Source: Diplocloster modestus
Lineage (GTDB): Bacteria; Bacillota; Clostridia; Lachnospirales; Lachnospiraceae
DNA: 64,000 nucleotides
Direction: 5' to 3'
Assembly: GCF_019042245.1 (NCBI RefSeq)
Contig: NZ_JAHQCX010000002.1
Span: 59,782 to 123,781 of the forward strand
Shown here: positions 35,304 through 44,084 of the stretch, one piece after another
How the letters are laid out: each line of letters begins with the position of its first letter
Numbering within the stretch: the first letter of the stretch is position 1
Program-made: the position numbers and the translations under genes
The notes under the pieces: model-generated
Told to the model about the DNA's origin: nothing
Seen by the model: the letters and a program-made list of their open reading frames with translations, nothing else
Databases searched by the model: none

Positions 35304-36709
35304 AAATCGATTCCTCCCAATGACTGAAGCAGCACCCTGCCCAGAATCTCATAATCCTCTTTCAGCACCGTCCGAAGATCCAGCACCAGCTTTTCCTCCG
35401 TCACCCGCACGATCACCGGTGTACTTCCCCTGCGCAGCAGCTGTTCCGCCTCCATGACTGTTCTTCCCTTAGGCATGACCGTGATACCTTTACTTGGAAA
35501 ATATTCCTCCGGGAGAGCGCCGCCGCCCATCTGCGACATACAATCCTCGATCTGAATTACATACTGTCCGCCCAGAGGCTTCAACATTTCTTTTAATTTC
35601 CAGGCCATCTGTTCCAGCTCCGTAATCGGCCTGGTCATCATATTCAGGATCGGAATCCGGTAGCAGGCTTCCTCCTCCCGCAGATAAGCGCGGAATGTCA
35701 GTTCCAGGGCAGCAGCCGTAAATTTATCAATTCGAAGTGCCCGCATCAGCGGATGCTTCTTAAGCGCAGCCACATATTTCTTACGGCCCGCGATAATACC
35801 GGCCTGGGGACCTCCCAGAAGCTTATCCGCACTGAAACACACCAGATCCGCCCCCTCCTCTATCGTTTCCTGAACGGTGGGTTCGCGGGGTAATCCGTAT
35901 TTACCCAGATCCAGCAGGCTGCCGCTGCCAAGATCCACGATCACCGGCACTCCCTGCTTTTCTCCAATGGAGCTAAGCTCCTTTACCGGTGTACTCTGCG
36001 TAAAACCTATAATCTTATAATTGCTTGTATGCACCTTGAGAATCGCACCGGTGTTCCAGGCCACTGCTTTCTCATAGTCCGCAAGCCTGGTCCGGTTCGT
36101 GGTTCCCACCTCACGCAGAGTGGCGCCGCTTTGTTCCATCACATCCGGGATCCGGAACTGTCCGCCGATCTCGATCATTTCCCCTCTGGAGATCACCACT
36201 TCCTTCCCCTTAGCCAGCGCGGATAACGCCAGCAGTACCGCAGCCGCATTATTATTGACAGCCACAGCGCTCTCCGCGCCGGTCATCCGGCAGATCCAGG
36301 ATTCAAAATGGGCACAGCGCTCTCCCCGTTCTCCTGCTTCCAGATCATACTCCAGATTCGAATACCCCGTCATCAGGTTCGAAAGCCTGTCCATCTGCTC
36401 TGCTGCCAGCGGCGCCCGTCCCAGGTTCGTATGAAGTATAGTTCCGGTGGCATTGATCACCCGTTTCATTCCATAGTCCGCCATCTTTTCCGTATGTCTT
36501 CTGATCGAGAGCGGCAGATTCGTCACTTCCTCCAGCATCTGTTCCTCAGCCATCCCCTGCGCGATCCGGTCACGCAGCTTCTCCGTTTCCAGACGGATCG
36601 CCTCCAGCACCAGACTCCGGTCATAATCCAGCAATAAGTCCTGTATTTCCGACAGTTCCAGCAGCATATCCACCTTCGGTATGCTCCTGTACAATTCCCT
36701 CTGATCCAT
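35300..36709 (-). CDS. selA: L-seryl-tRNA(Sec) selenium transferase
   Basis: The 469-residue PLP enzyme turns seryl-tRNA(Sec) into selenocysteinyl-tRNA using selenophosphate. N-terminal IPKVDMLLE, INATGTILHTNLGRAPL, VNNNAAAVLLALSALAKG and the PLP lysine site FSADKLLGGPQAGIIAG are all present. The start is ATG at 36709 with AAAGGAGGCGG upstream; the longer frame begins in the repeat region. It is downstream of selD, separated by a 74-bp tandem repeat. Confidence 0.97.
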   Translation of the reverse strand: MDQRELYRSIPKVDMLLELSEIQDLLLDYDRSLVLEAIRLETEKLRDRIAQGMAEEQMLEEVTNLPLSIRRHTEKMADYGMKRVINATGTILHTNLGRAPLAAEQMDRLSNLMTGYSNLEYDLEAGERGERCAHFESWICRMTGAESAVAVNNNAAAVLLALSALAKGKEVVISRGEMIEIGGQFRIPDVMEQSGATLREVGTTNRTRLADYEKAVAWNTGAILKVHTSNYKIIGFTQSTPVKELSSIGEKQGVPVIVDLGSGSLLDLGKYGLPREPTVQETIEEGADLVCFSADKLLGGPQAGIIAGRKKYVAALKKHPLMRALRIDKFTAAALELTFRAYLREEEACYRIPILNMMTRPITELEQMAWKLKEMLKPLGGQYVIQIEDCMSQMGGGALPEEYFPSKGITVMPKGRTVMEAEQLLRRGSTPVIVRVTEEKLVLDLRTVLKEDYEILGRVLLQSLGGIDL

Positions 36710-36723
36710 CTTCCGCCTCCTTT

Positions 36724-36797
36724 TTAAGTTACTTTCCATCTGTGTTTACTTATATCTGGTTTAAGTTACTTTCCATCTGTGTATACTTATATCTGGC
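36724..36797. repeat. Two tandem 37-bp repeats between selD and selA
   Basis: The units 36724-36760 and 36761-36797 differ at two positions and fill almost the whole gap between the selD stop and the selA start region. They contain no obvious hairpin. This may be a recent slippage duplication. Confidence 0.85.
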
Positions 36798-36799
36798 TT

Positions 36800-37858
36800 T
36801 TACTTCAGCCGCAGAAAGCTCTCTTTATATTCCTCAACGGTTCCTATAATCGCGGCTTTCGTCTTAAGGCCTTCCTCTCTAAGCTCCTTCAATATCTTTT
36901 CCGCGTCTTTATCCCGCACACAGGCTAAAAGACCGCCGGATGTCTGCGGGTCCAGCAGAACATCCTGTAAATATTCTTCCTTGCGCTTAACGATGGCGGT
37001 TACATCCATATCCGGCAGAAGATAATCTCCGTTCTGATACGCGCCGGCCGGAATCACGCCCATCTGTGCGTAGGCGGCCGCGCCTTCCATGACCGGAACA
37101 CGTCTGACAAACAGATCCATCGTCACCCCGCTGGCCTTCGCCATCTCCATAGAATGCCCTGCCAGCCCGAAACCGGTCACATCCGTACACGCATGCACCT
37201 CATATCGTTCCAGCACTCTTTTTGCAGTCCGGTTCAGCTCAGCCATCACACGGACCACTTCCGCCACCTCATCGGCAGAGGCAAGTCCGGCCTTCACCGC
37301 GGTATTCAGAATCCCGCTCCCCAAGGGTTTCGTAAGGATCAGCACATCCCCGGGTCTCGCTCCATAATTCTTCCACAGCCTGTCCGGGTGCACAAAACCT
37401 GTCACACACAAACCATATTTCGGCTCGTCATCCTGTATCGTATGTCCGCCCACCAGCACAGCCTGCGCCTCCTGCACCTTCGAAGCTCCCCCGGCCAATA
37501 TATCACCCAAAACATCCGGGTCCAGACAATTCGGGAAACCTGTCACATTCAGCGCTAACTTCGGTTCTCCTCCCATCGCATATACATCGCTCAGCGAATT
37601 GGCAGCAGCGATCTGACCGAATGTATAGGGATCATCCACGATCGGAGTGAAAAAATCCACCGTCTGAATCAGCGCCAGTTCATCATTGATCCGATACACT
37701 GCGGCATCATCCGACGTCTCCGTTCCCACGATCAGATTATCATCTGTAAATCTCGGCAGCTTGCTCAGCACCTGAGCAAGGGTCCCAGGACCTAATTTAG
37801 CCGCTCACCCAGCTGTACTGGACAATTGGGTCAGCCTGATTTTTGTTCTGTCATCCAT
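36800..37858 (-). CDS. selD: Selenide, water dikinase (selenoprotein, Sec at residue 18)
   Basis: SelD makes selenophosphate from selenide and ATP. A plain reading starts at residue 30 (MLSKLPRF), but upstream the frame continues through one [14 protein letters not shown], then [17 protein letters not shown], matching the SelD N terminus where Sec or Cys is the active residue. The ATG at 37858 follows AAGGGGGAATCTGC. The TGA is at 37805-37807, giving 352 residues. Other landmarks are [39 protein letters not shown] and DPQTSGGLL. Hairpins suitable as a SECIS follow the TGA. The enzyme therefore needs its own product pathway to be made. Confidence 0.95.
37760..37807 (-). promoter_or_regulatory. 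Selenocysteine UGA codon and candidate bacterial SECIS of selD
   Basis: After the TGA (37805-37807), 12 nt later, comes GGTC-CTGG-GACC (37781-37792), then a perfect CTTGCTCAG-GTG-CTGAGCAAG hairpin (37760-37780). A short stem-loop at this distance is what SelB needs. Which of the two is bound is not certain. Confidence 0.75.
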
Positions 37859-37977
37859 CGCAGATTCCCCCTTTCTTACGTTATTTTATCACAGATGCAA
37901 CAAATTAAACACCCATTTTTGTTTTCAATCTTAGCCAGTAAAGCATTAGTTTCTATATGGAAAAAAGAGATTTTTAC

Positions 37978-39540
37978 TCAAACCAAAAGGTTCCTCATGC
38001 TTCTCAAGCTGATTAATAGGGTAGACGCATTGTGCAGGAGTGCAGACGTGGTGGGCTGCACGATTCCTCCAACCCCCAGCAGGATCAAGGCCCCATTCAC
38101 TCCAAGGATAGCTTTATAATTCCCGTCGATGCGTCTTAACATGGCTTTGCTCAAGCGTCTTAATGTAACAAGCTCCTGCAGGCTGTCTGCCGCCACAGTA
38201 ATATCAGCGATCTCCCGCGCGATTTCCGCCCCGTCACTGATGGCGATCCCTACATCCGCCGCCGACAGTGCCGGGGAATCATTGATTCCATCACCAACCA
38301 TAACCACTATATTCCCGGCCTCTTTTTCCTGCCTGATATAGTCCGCCTTATCTTCCGGCAATACCTCGGAATCATATTCATCCACACCGATTTTTGATGC
38401 AATGGACGCCGCCGTTCGCTCGCTGTCTCCCGTCATCATGACTACTTTGCTAATGCCTTCTTCTTTCAGCTACCGGATCACAGCCGCCGCTTCCTCCCGC
38501 ACGGGATCTTCGATACAGATTACCGCAGCCAATTCATTTTCTATTGCCAGGTACAGATGGGAATACTCTGTGGGAAGTAGTAAGAAACGCTCCCGGTATT
38601 CTTCGGAAACCGTACATTTTTCATCTTCAAAGACAAAATGGTTACTGCCAATAACCACCCGCTTATCTCCGATATAAGAGGCGATCCCGTGGGCTACGAT
38701 GTAATCGACCTTGGAATGCATTTCCTCATGCTCCAGGTGCTGATCTTTCGCCGCCCTTACCACAGCCTTAGCCATGGAATGCGGAAAATGCTCTTCCAGG
38801 CACGCAGCTACCCGCAGCATTTCGGAGGCGCTGCCACCGCGAAAGGGGATCACTTCCCTTACTGTAGGCCGCGCTTTTGTGAGAGTTCCGGTTTTATCAA
38901 ACACGATGGTCTAAGCATTGGCCAGCGCTTCCAGATATTTTCCGCCCTTCACCGTGATACGGCTGACATTGGCTTCCCGTATAGCGGACAGCACGGTAAT
39001 CGGCATGGCTAACTTAAGCGCACAGGAAAAATCCACCATCAGGACAGAAAGGGCCCTGGAGACAGTTCTTGTAAGAAGCCCCGCAAGGGCAGTCCCCAAA
39101 AACGTATAGGGTACCAGCCGGTCCGCCAGATGCTCTGCCTTACTCTCCACTTTGGATTTGAGTTTTTCGGAATCTTCTATCATGGTAATAATTTTTTCAT
39201 AACGGGTGGAACCGGAGACTTGATTCACCTGAATCGTCAGTTCTCCTTCTTCCACAACAGTTCCTGCATAGACATATCCATCCGTATCCTTCCTGACCGG
39301 AAGCCCTTCTCCGGTCAGAGAAGCCTGATTCACCATGGCTTCTCCCTCTGTCACGATGCCGTCAAAGGGAATTACACTGCCCATGTGGATGACTACCTGA
39401 TCTCCCGGCCGGATCACGGAGATATCCGTAAGAATCTCCTGGCCTTCCCGCTTAAGCCAAACCTTGCCGACATTAAGGGACATACTTCTCGCCAGATCCC
39501 CCACAGATTTGTTTATAATATTCCACCGGTTCGAGGCTTG
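37978..39540 (-). pseudogene. Heavy-metal P1B-type ATPase, N-truncated with two amber codons
   Basis: One continuous frame (39540 to 37978) holds the actuator (VNQASLTGEGLPV), the phosphorylation site FDKTGTLTKA, and the hinge GDGINDSPALSAADVG to a natural end. It has TAG codons at 38911-38913, just before TIVFDKTG, and at 38470-38472, after AAAVIR. There is no frameshift in about 520 codons. The N terminus is missing: the frame opens after a TGA inside the end of the HMA gene, so the metal-binding domain and first four membrane helices are lost by deletion. Likely a recent pseudogene; TAG read-through is less likely because TAG ends other genes here. Confidence 0.8.
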
Positions 39541-39898
39541 TCACATGGTATCCCGCTCGCCGGACCACCCGCTTTATGTCCTCGTCCGTTTCTTCTTGCT
39601 TCATATACACAATCGCATACTGTTGTTTTAGGTTTACTTCGGCATAAAAGCCGTCCAATTCATGAAATGCGTTTTCAATCCGCATTGCACAGTTCTTACA
39701 GCTCATTCCCTCTATTCCTATCTTTCGGGCATAGGAATAGTGGGCAGTATCTTTATCCGCAGGCCTGATTCTTTTCAATTCATCGCCTCCGGCGCCGCAA
39801 CAGCCGTTCTTGAGCTTTTTCAGATAACTGCGTACGCTGAAAATACAAATCAGTACCAATGCTATACAGATGACCGCGTTTATCCAGGTGCCATTCAT
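39473..39898 (-). CDS. Heavy-metal-associated (HMA) domain membrane protein
   Basis: The 141-residue protein has an N-terminal membrane helix (NAVICIALVLICIFSV) and an HMA domain with the CxxC copper/zinc-type motif GMSCKNCAMRIENAF. The last 17 residues (EYYKQICGG...) read, out of frame, through the start of the ATPase remnant, so the natural C terminus was replaced at the deletion junction. The function is probably metal handling with the former ATPase. Two DtxR-type boxes lie 18-54 bp upstream. Confidence 0.75.
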   Translation of the reverse strand: MNGTWINAVICIALVLICIFSVRSYLKKLKNGCCGAGGDELKRIRPADKDTAHYSYARKIGIEGMSCKNCAMRIENAFHELDGFYAEVNLKQQYAIVYMKQEETDEDIKRVVRRAGYHVTSLEPVEYYKQICGGSGEKYVP

Positions 39899-39915
39899 AG
39901 GTATCTCCTTTCAAA

Positions 39916-39952
39916 ATTAGTTCCGACTAACTATCAATTAGTTTTAACTAAC
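39916..39952. promoter_or_regulatory. Two DtxR-type boxes upstream of the HMA gene
   Basis: ATTAG-TTCCGA-CTAAC at 39916-39931 and ATTAG-TTTTAA-CTAAC at 39937-39952 are 21 bp apart, on the same helix face. They match the palindrome found upstream of six other positions up to 55.9 kb. Confidence 0.7.
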
Positions 39953-40071
39953 TGGATTTTAACACTCCTTTCTACTCTTGTCAACGAAGAGTAAAACCCC
40001 CTTCCCGGAACCAGCGTATTTCTAAATATCTATTTCATCATTTATATAAATAATATATAGTATATCTGAAC

Positions 40072-40120
40072 AAAAAAAGAGCGTTCACAGCCTTCAAATT
40101 TCTCCAAAGGGGGGCGCTCT
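40072..40120 (-). terminator. Intrinsic terminator of the coiled-coil gene
   Basis: On the minus strand AGAGCG...CGCTCT encloses a 31-nt loop and is followed by seven T. The stem is short. It lies 15 bp after the stop at 40135. Confidence 0.55.
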
Positions 40121-40134
40121 CTAATAACATATCA

Positions 40135-40461
40135 TTATGCGATTGATTGTGCCGTGTGAGCATTCCTATCGTGTTTGTGATCATCTAAAATCATATGTAC
40201 TCTCTCAACTTCATCGAGAATCAAGGTTTCTGACTTTTTGATTTCATTCCTGAGCACACGCTCTGTTGACTTAATTTGTATCTCTAGACCATCCATTCGG
40301 TCATTCAAGGACTGTATATCACCTTTCATGGTCTGTATGTCGCCTTTCATGGTCTGCATGTCGCCTTTCATGGTCTGCATGTCGCCTCTCATGGTCTGCA
40401 TGTCGCCTCTCATCAATTGCATCTCATTTAGTAACAGGTCAAATTTTTCACTGTCCGTCAT
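40135..40461 (-). CDS. Coiled-coil protein with heptad repeats, unknown function
   Basis: This protein of about 108 residues begins MTDSEKFDLLLNEMQ. It then repeats seven-residue units of the type MKGDMQT/MRGDMQT at least five times, followed by a helix MDGLEIQIKSTERVLRNEIKK. The period of seven predicts a parallel coiled coil. At DNA level the unit is 21 bp (CATGGTCTG at 40328, 40349, 40370 and 40391), so copy number could change by slippage. The start is placed at 40461, after AGGTGATCAGG. Similar short proteins occur in Lachnospiraceae, but no function is known to me. Confidence 0.7.
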   Translation of the reverse strand: MTDSEKFDLLLNEMQLMRGDMQTMRGDMQTMKGDMQTMKGDIQTMKGDIQSLNDRMDGLEIQIKSTERVLRNEIKKSETLILDEVERVHMILDDHKHDRNAHTAQSIA

Positions 40462-40752
40462 TTTCCTGATCACCTCTCTTTGCGCCATCGACTTCTACAA
40501 GCTTCGCTTAATTTGTTAAATTATAACACGGCAGGCCATGAAAGTCTACTCCGTTTTCGGACTAGAAATCTTTCAAATGATCGTTCTTGCTCACAGTTTT
40601 ATGGTTTATCTCTATTTCCCAGTACAAAAAAATTATTTCCCAGCCTAAATAAGTATTCCTCTTGATGAAAATATGATTAATATGTTAAAATAATGGTTAT
40701 CTATATCCTTAGGAAATAAATAAAAATGGATTTGAAAGCGTGGTGACAAATA

Positions 40753-41127
40753 ATGCGAATTCAGGAATCTGCGGAAAACTATCTGGAAACTATCCTGATT
40801 CTGAAAAAACGTCTTGGTCAGGTGCGTTCCATCGATATCGCCAGCGAGCTGTCCTATTCAAAGCCCAGTGTCAGCGTTGCCATGAAAAACCTGCGCACCA
40901 ACGGGTATATTGAGGTAGATCAGGACGGGTATATATCCCTATTAGATAAAGGACAGGAGATCGCAGAGCGTATGTTTGAACGGCATACGATTCTCTCTGA
41001 TTCTCTGATTACGCTGGGGGTCAGCCCTGAGGTAGCGGCTGAAGATGCCTGCCGGATCGAACATGTGATCAGTGCGGAAACATTTGAAGCGCTCAAAGCT
41101 CATACGAAAAAAAGACCTCCCCTGTAA
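40753..41127 (+). CDS. DtxR-family metal-dependent regulator (intact)
   Basis: The 124-residue protein has a winged HTH (RSIDIASELSYSKPSVSVAM, KNLRTNGYIEVD) and a dimerisation/metal domain (RHTILSDSLITLGVSPEVAAEDACRIEHVIS in family order, residues about 77-107). The Glu/Cys/His ligands match MntR/IdeR-type proteins; there is no SH3 domain. It likely represses metal-homeostasis genes when Fe or Mn is plentiful, and is a candidate to bind the GTTAG-N6-CTAAC sites. It has no such box just upstream. Terminator at 41137. Confidence 0.9.
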   Translation: MRIQESAENYLETILILKKRLGQVRSIDIASELSYSKPSVSVAMKNLRTNGYIEVDQDGYISLLDKGQEIAERMFERHTILSDSLITLGVSPEVAAEDACRIEHVISAETFEALKAHTKKRPPL

Positions 41128-41136
41128 TGGAACATC

Positions 41137-41189
41137 AGAAAGAAACGGGCATGTGTACAATGACATTCTTCACATTCTCGTTTCTTTCT
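41137..41189. terminator. Bidirectional terminator between dtxR and flavodoxin genes
   Basis: AGAAAGAAACG at 41137-41147 pairs with CGTTTCTTTCT at 41179-41189. It lies between two convergent genes. Confidence 0.6.
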
Positions 41190-41225
41190 TCATAATCACA
41201 GTTTTATCTTAGCCTGAAGTGAATA

Positions 41226-41648
41226 TCAAACTAACGCTTTTCCCAGCGCCGCGCAGGCAGCCTCGGCTTCCTCATCCGGAGCATCATTGCAAATCACGCT
41301 GTCACAGGCTAATATGGCACCGTCGCTCTGGCAGTTTTCCTCCCATGTGCGCATCCATTCCCCGTCTCCCCAGCCATAGGAACCGAACAGGGCTATTTTC
41401 TTTCCATGAAGTTTCCCTTCACATTCTATGAACATCGGCTCAAATTCGCTTTCCTCCAGCTGCTCCGCCCCCATGGACGGGCAGCCGAAAGCCACTGCGT
41501 CAAACTCATCCATCTTATCTGCCCGGAACTCTGCCGCCATAAACAGGCTGACCTCAGAGCCCGCATTCCTTGCACCTTCTGCCACCAGATTTGCCATCTT
41601 TTCCGTATTACCGGTACCGCTCCAGTATACTACCGCTACTTTGCTCAT
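41226..41648 (-). CDS. Flavodoxin
   Basis: The 140-residue short-chain flavodoxin begins SKVAVVYWSGTGNTEKMANL, with the FMN phosphate-binding loop SGTGNTE, followed by AFGCPSMGAEQ and FGSYGWGDGEWM for the isoalloxazine loops. It carries single electrons and often replaces ferredoxin when iron is short, which fits the DtxR neighbours on both sides. Confidence 0.93.
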   Translation of the reverse strand: MSKVAVVYWSGTGNTEKMANLVAEGARNAGSEVSLFMAAEFRADKMDEFDAVAFGCPSMGAEQLEESEFEPMFIECEGKLHGKKIALFGSYGWGDGEWMRTWEENCQSDGAILACDSVICNDAPDEEAEAACAALGKALV

Positions 41649-41735
41649 ATGCTTATACCTCTTTTCTGTTAGATTTTTTATGTCAAGCAGTCACGATGGA
41701 CTGCCAAACGGTCCGTCACCCTAAAGTTTAGTCCT

Positions 41736-42127
41736 TCATTCTACCGATTCCGGGGTATCCAGCCCCTTTCTCAGAAAATAACTTTTCAGCACCTGAAAAC
41801 TTTCCGCACTGATTGCATGTTCCATGCGGCACGCGTCTTTGAGCGCCACCTGACGTTCCACCCCCAGGTATGACAATACATCAGAGAAAAGCAGATGCCT
41901 TTCATACATTGTCTCCGCAAGCTTGCGTCCCTTCGGAGTAAGCGTAATTTCATGATTATCCCCTATGTTCACGTATCCGCCTTTTTTAGATTTTTCATCG
42001 CCACACTGACACTCGCCCTGGACACTTTCAGTTCAGCGGCGATATCGATAGACCGCACCGTACCGCTCCTGTTCTGCAGTATCAGAATCGTCTCCAGATA
42101 GTCTTCTCCGGACTCCATCACCTTCAT
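41736..42127 (-). pseudogene. DtxR-family regulator split by a frameshift at AAAAAAG
   Basis: The gene starts at 42127 (MKVMESGEDYLETILILQ), with GGAAGGAGGCG upstream, and runs through the winged helix (VRSIDIAAELKVSRASVSVA, MKNLKK). At CTA-AAA-AAG the frame breaks, giving ADT-stop. One base back, it continues GGYVNIGDNHEITLTPKGRKL to the natural C-terminal end. Restoring one A, or a -1 slip on A-AAA-AAG, gives a normal 130-residue protein close to that at 40753. It could be a sequencing slip, a pseudogene or real recoding. Two DtxR-type boxes lie upstream. Confidence 0.75.
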
Positions 42128-42196
42128 GTTCTCGCCTCCTTCCAGTTCTTATGCGGAAGTTAACAACCTGTATCATCCTGTCAGTGTTTTTACGTA

Positions 42197-42265
42197 GTTA
42201 GTTGTCGCTAACCGTTAGGGATATAAAATGCGGGGGATCCCGCATTTTCGTTAGCTTTTGCTAAC
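42197..42265. promoter_or_regulatory. Two DtxR-type boxes flanking a strong hairpin
   Basis: GTTAG-TTGTCG-CTAAC at 42197-42212 and GTTAG-CTTTTG-CTAAC at 42250-42265 flank the perfect hairpin AAAATGCGGG-GGAT-CCCGCATTTT (42225-42248). The hairpin probably terminates the ABC operon ending at 42330. The boxes suggest autoregulation of the frameshifted dtxR. Confidence 0.7.
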
Positions 42266-42329
42266 TCATATTATTTTACAGCATGAAAAGCGTCCGGTCA
42301 AGTGATTTTACTCTTTTTTTATTCTCTTC

Positions 42330-44084
42330 TCAGCTTTCTGCAATCCTCCAGCCTTCCGCCTGCTCTCTCACCTCTACAAAGTGCCGGTACAGGCCGTCCT
42401 GTTCCATAAGTTCCCCATGTGTCCCCATCTGACCGATGCGCCCATTCTCCACTACCAGTATCTGGTCTGCATTTTCGATCGTGTTCAGCCGGTGGGCGAT
42501 GATGATAATGGTTTTCCCATGTACCAGAGCGGAGATGGCGGCCTGAATCTCATGCTCATTCTCCGGATCCACACTGGCCGTGGCCTCATCCAGAATGATT
42601 ACGGGCGCATCTTTTAACATGGCCCGGGCAATGGAAATCCGCTGTTTTTCCCCGCCGGACAGGGTGTCACCGCCCTCTCCCACCACCGTGTCATAGCCAT
42701 CCGGAAGCGACATGATAAATTCATGGCATCTGGCCTCTTTGGCCGCTGCGATCATCTCCGTCTCGGTGGCACCAGGCTTGCCGAATTTGATATTATTTCG
42801 GATTGTGTCGTGAAAGAGGTAGACATTTTGGAACACCATGGATATATTTTTCAGTAAACTGTCACAGGTGAACTCCCGCACATCATGTCCTCCTATGCGC
42901 ACGCTTCCCTTCTGTACGTCATAGAACCGGGTAATCAGGCTGCAGATCGTACTCTTCCCACTGCCGGAAGGACCTACGATGGCAGTGGTTGTATATTGCG
43001 GGATAGAAAAGGACACATCATGCAGAATCTCCCGGCCGCTGTAGCCAAAGGATACATGGTCGAATGACACGTCAAACCGGTCCAGCCTCACCTCAGCGCC
43101 ATCCTGGTCGATGTAATCCGCCTGCTCCAGTTTCTCCAGCTTATCCATAACAGATCCAATCACCGACAGGATATGGGCCGCATCGTTGATGGATTCCACA
43201 CTGCCGAAGATCGTAAAAGAAAACATCGCAGCCATCAGCAGCATTGACAGAGTCAGATTTCCCTGTAAGACTTCCCATGCGGCGGTCAGCACCAGAGCTA
43301 CCGCAGCTCCCTTTAAGAAAAACAGATGCAGACAATTCCATGGTACGAAGCCGAACTCGTTTTTGATGCAGATCTCCTTGTTATCCCGGCAGGCATTCCG
43401 GAAGCGCTTTATCGACGCACCTTCCTTCCCGAAGGATTTCACCACACTCAGTCCCCGGACATATTCAATGGAGGCCGCGGACAGATCTTCCCTGGCCTTA
43501 TGTGCGGCCGGTGCGGTGCGGCTGCTCTGACGGTTGATTCCTCTTAATGCAAAGGCGGAGAGAATCACACCCGCAATGGCAGCCAAAGCAGCAGGCAGGC
43601 AGAACATACCTACGCAGCATATGATCGCAATGACCTGGATATAACCATTGACCACGGAATCAATCATCTTCATTCCCTGCAGCTCCAACGTGGATAGCTC
43701 TGTAGTCGTTGCAGCCAGAATTTCCCCGATGTTATTCTCTGAGAAATACCCAAGAGAAACCCTTTTTAATATATCACCGATATGAATTCGCTGTTCGGCC
43801 GCTTTTTCTGTACCGATACTCTCCTGCAGGCGGTTTTTCCCATAGGCGAACAGAAATCGCAATAAGATTAGAAGGATTATCCCGCCCAGGCAAAGAAAGA
43901 TCAGGCCTTTTTCTACCGTTGTTCCCCCCCTGCTGTCTTCGATCATATTTCCCAGCGCCCATGCGGCCAGAACTACAGGACCTGCCGTACACCAGGTGGA
44001 AAAAAAGGAACAGAGAAAGCCCAGATAAAAGCGTTTCTTATATTCTCCCGCCCATTTCATAATCCACCGGATATTTTTAATCAT
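42330..44084 (-). CDS. ABC exporter-type permease/ATPase (YbtPQ-like half transporter)
   Basis: The 584-residue protein has an N-terminal six-helix exporter domain and a C-terminal ATPase with Walker A AIVGPSGSGKSTICSLI, Q-loop MVFQNVYLF, signature TLSGGEKQRISIARAM and Walker B VIILDEATASVD. Firmicute relatives in iron-regulated, AraC-linked clusters resemble YbtP/YbtQ and are thought to import siderophores despite the exporter fold. Its partner is the damaged gene at 44077-46256, overlapping by 8 bp, so this half transporter may lack a functional mate unless it pairs with 48373-51902. Confidence 0.9.
   Translation of the reverse strand: MIKNIRWIMKWAGEYKKRFYLGFLCSFFSTWCTAGPVVLAAWALGNMIEDSRGGTTVEKGLIFLCLGGIILLILLRFLFAYGKNRLQESIGTEKAAEQRIHIGDILKRVSLGYFSENNIGEILAATTTELSTLELQGMKMIDSVVNGYIQVIAIICCVGMFCLPAALAAIAGVILSAFALRGINRQSSRTAPAAHKAREDLSAASIEYVRGLSVVKSFGKEGASIKRFRNACRDNKEICIKNEFGFVPWNCLHLFFLKGAAVALVLTAAWEVLQGNLTLSMLLMAAMFSFTIFGSVESINDAAHILSVIGSVMDKLEKLEQADYIDQDGAEVRLDRFDVSFDHVSFGYSGREILHDVSFSIPQYTTTAIVGPSGSGKSTICSLITRFYDVQKGSVRIGGHDVREFTCDSLLKNISMVFQNVYLFHDTIRNNIKFGKPGATETEMIAAAKEARCHEFIMSLPDGYDTVVGEGGDTLSGGEKQRISIARAMLKDAPVIILDEATASVDPENEHEIQAAISALVHGKTIIIIAHRLNTIENADQILVVENGRIGQMGTHGELMEQDGLYRHFVEVREQAEGWRIAES

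Noticed and set aside
38470-38913. Stops in the P-type ATPase considered as selenocysteine codons
   Set aside because: Both are TAG, not TGA, and no SECIS-like hairpin or Cys homologue position fits.
40311-40430. Short regular repeats considered as a CRISPR array
   Set aside because: The 21-bp units are contiguous without spacers and encode heptads in frame. No cas genes are present in the window.
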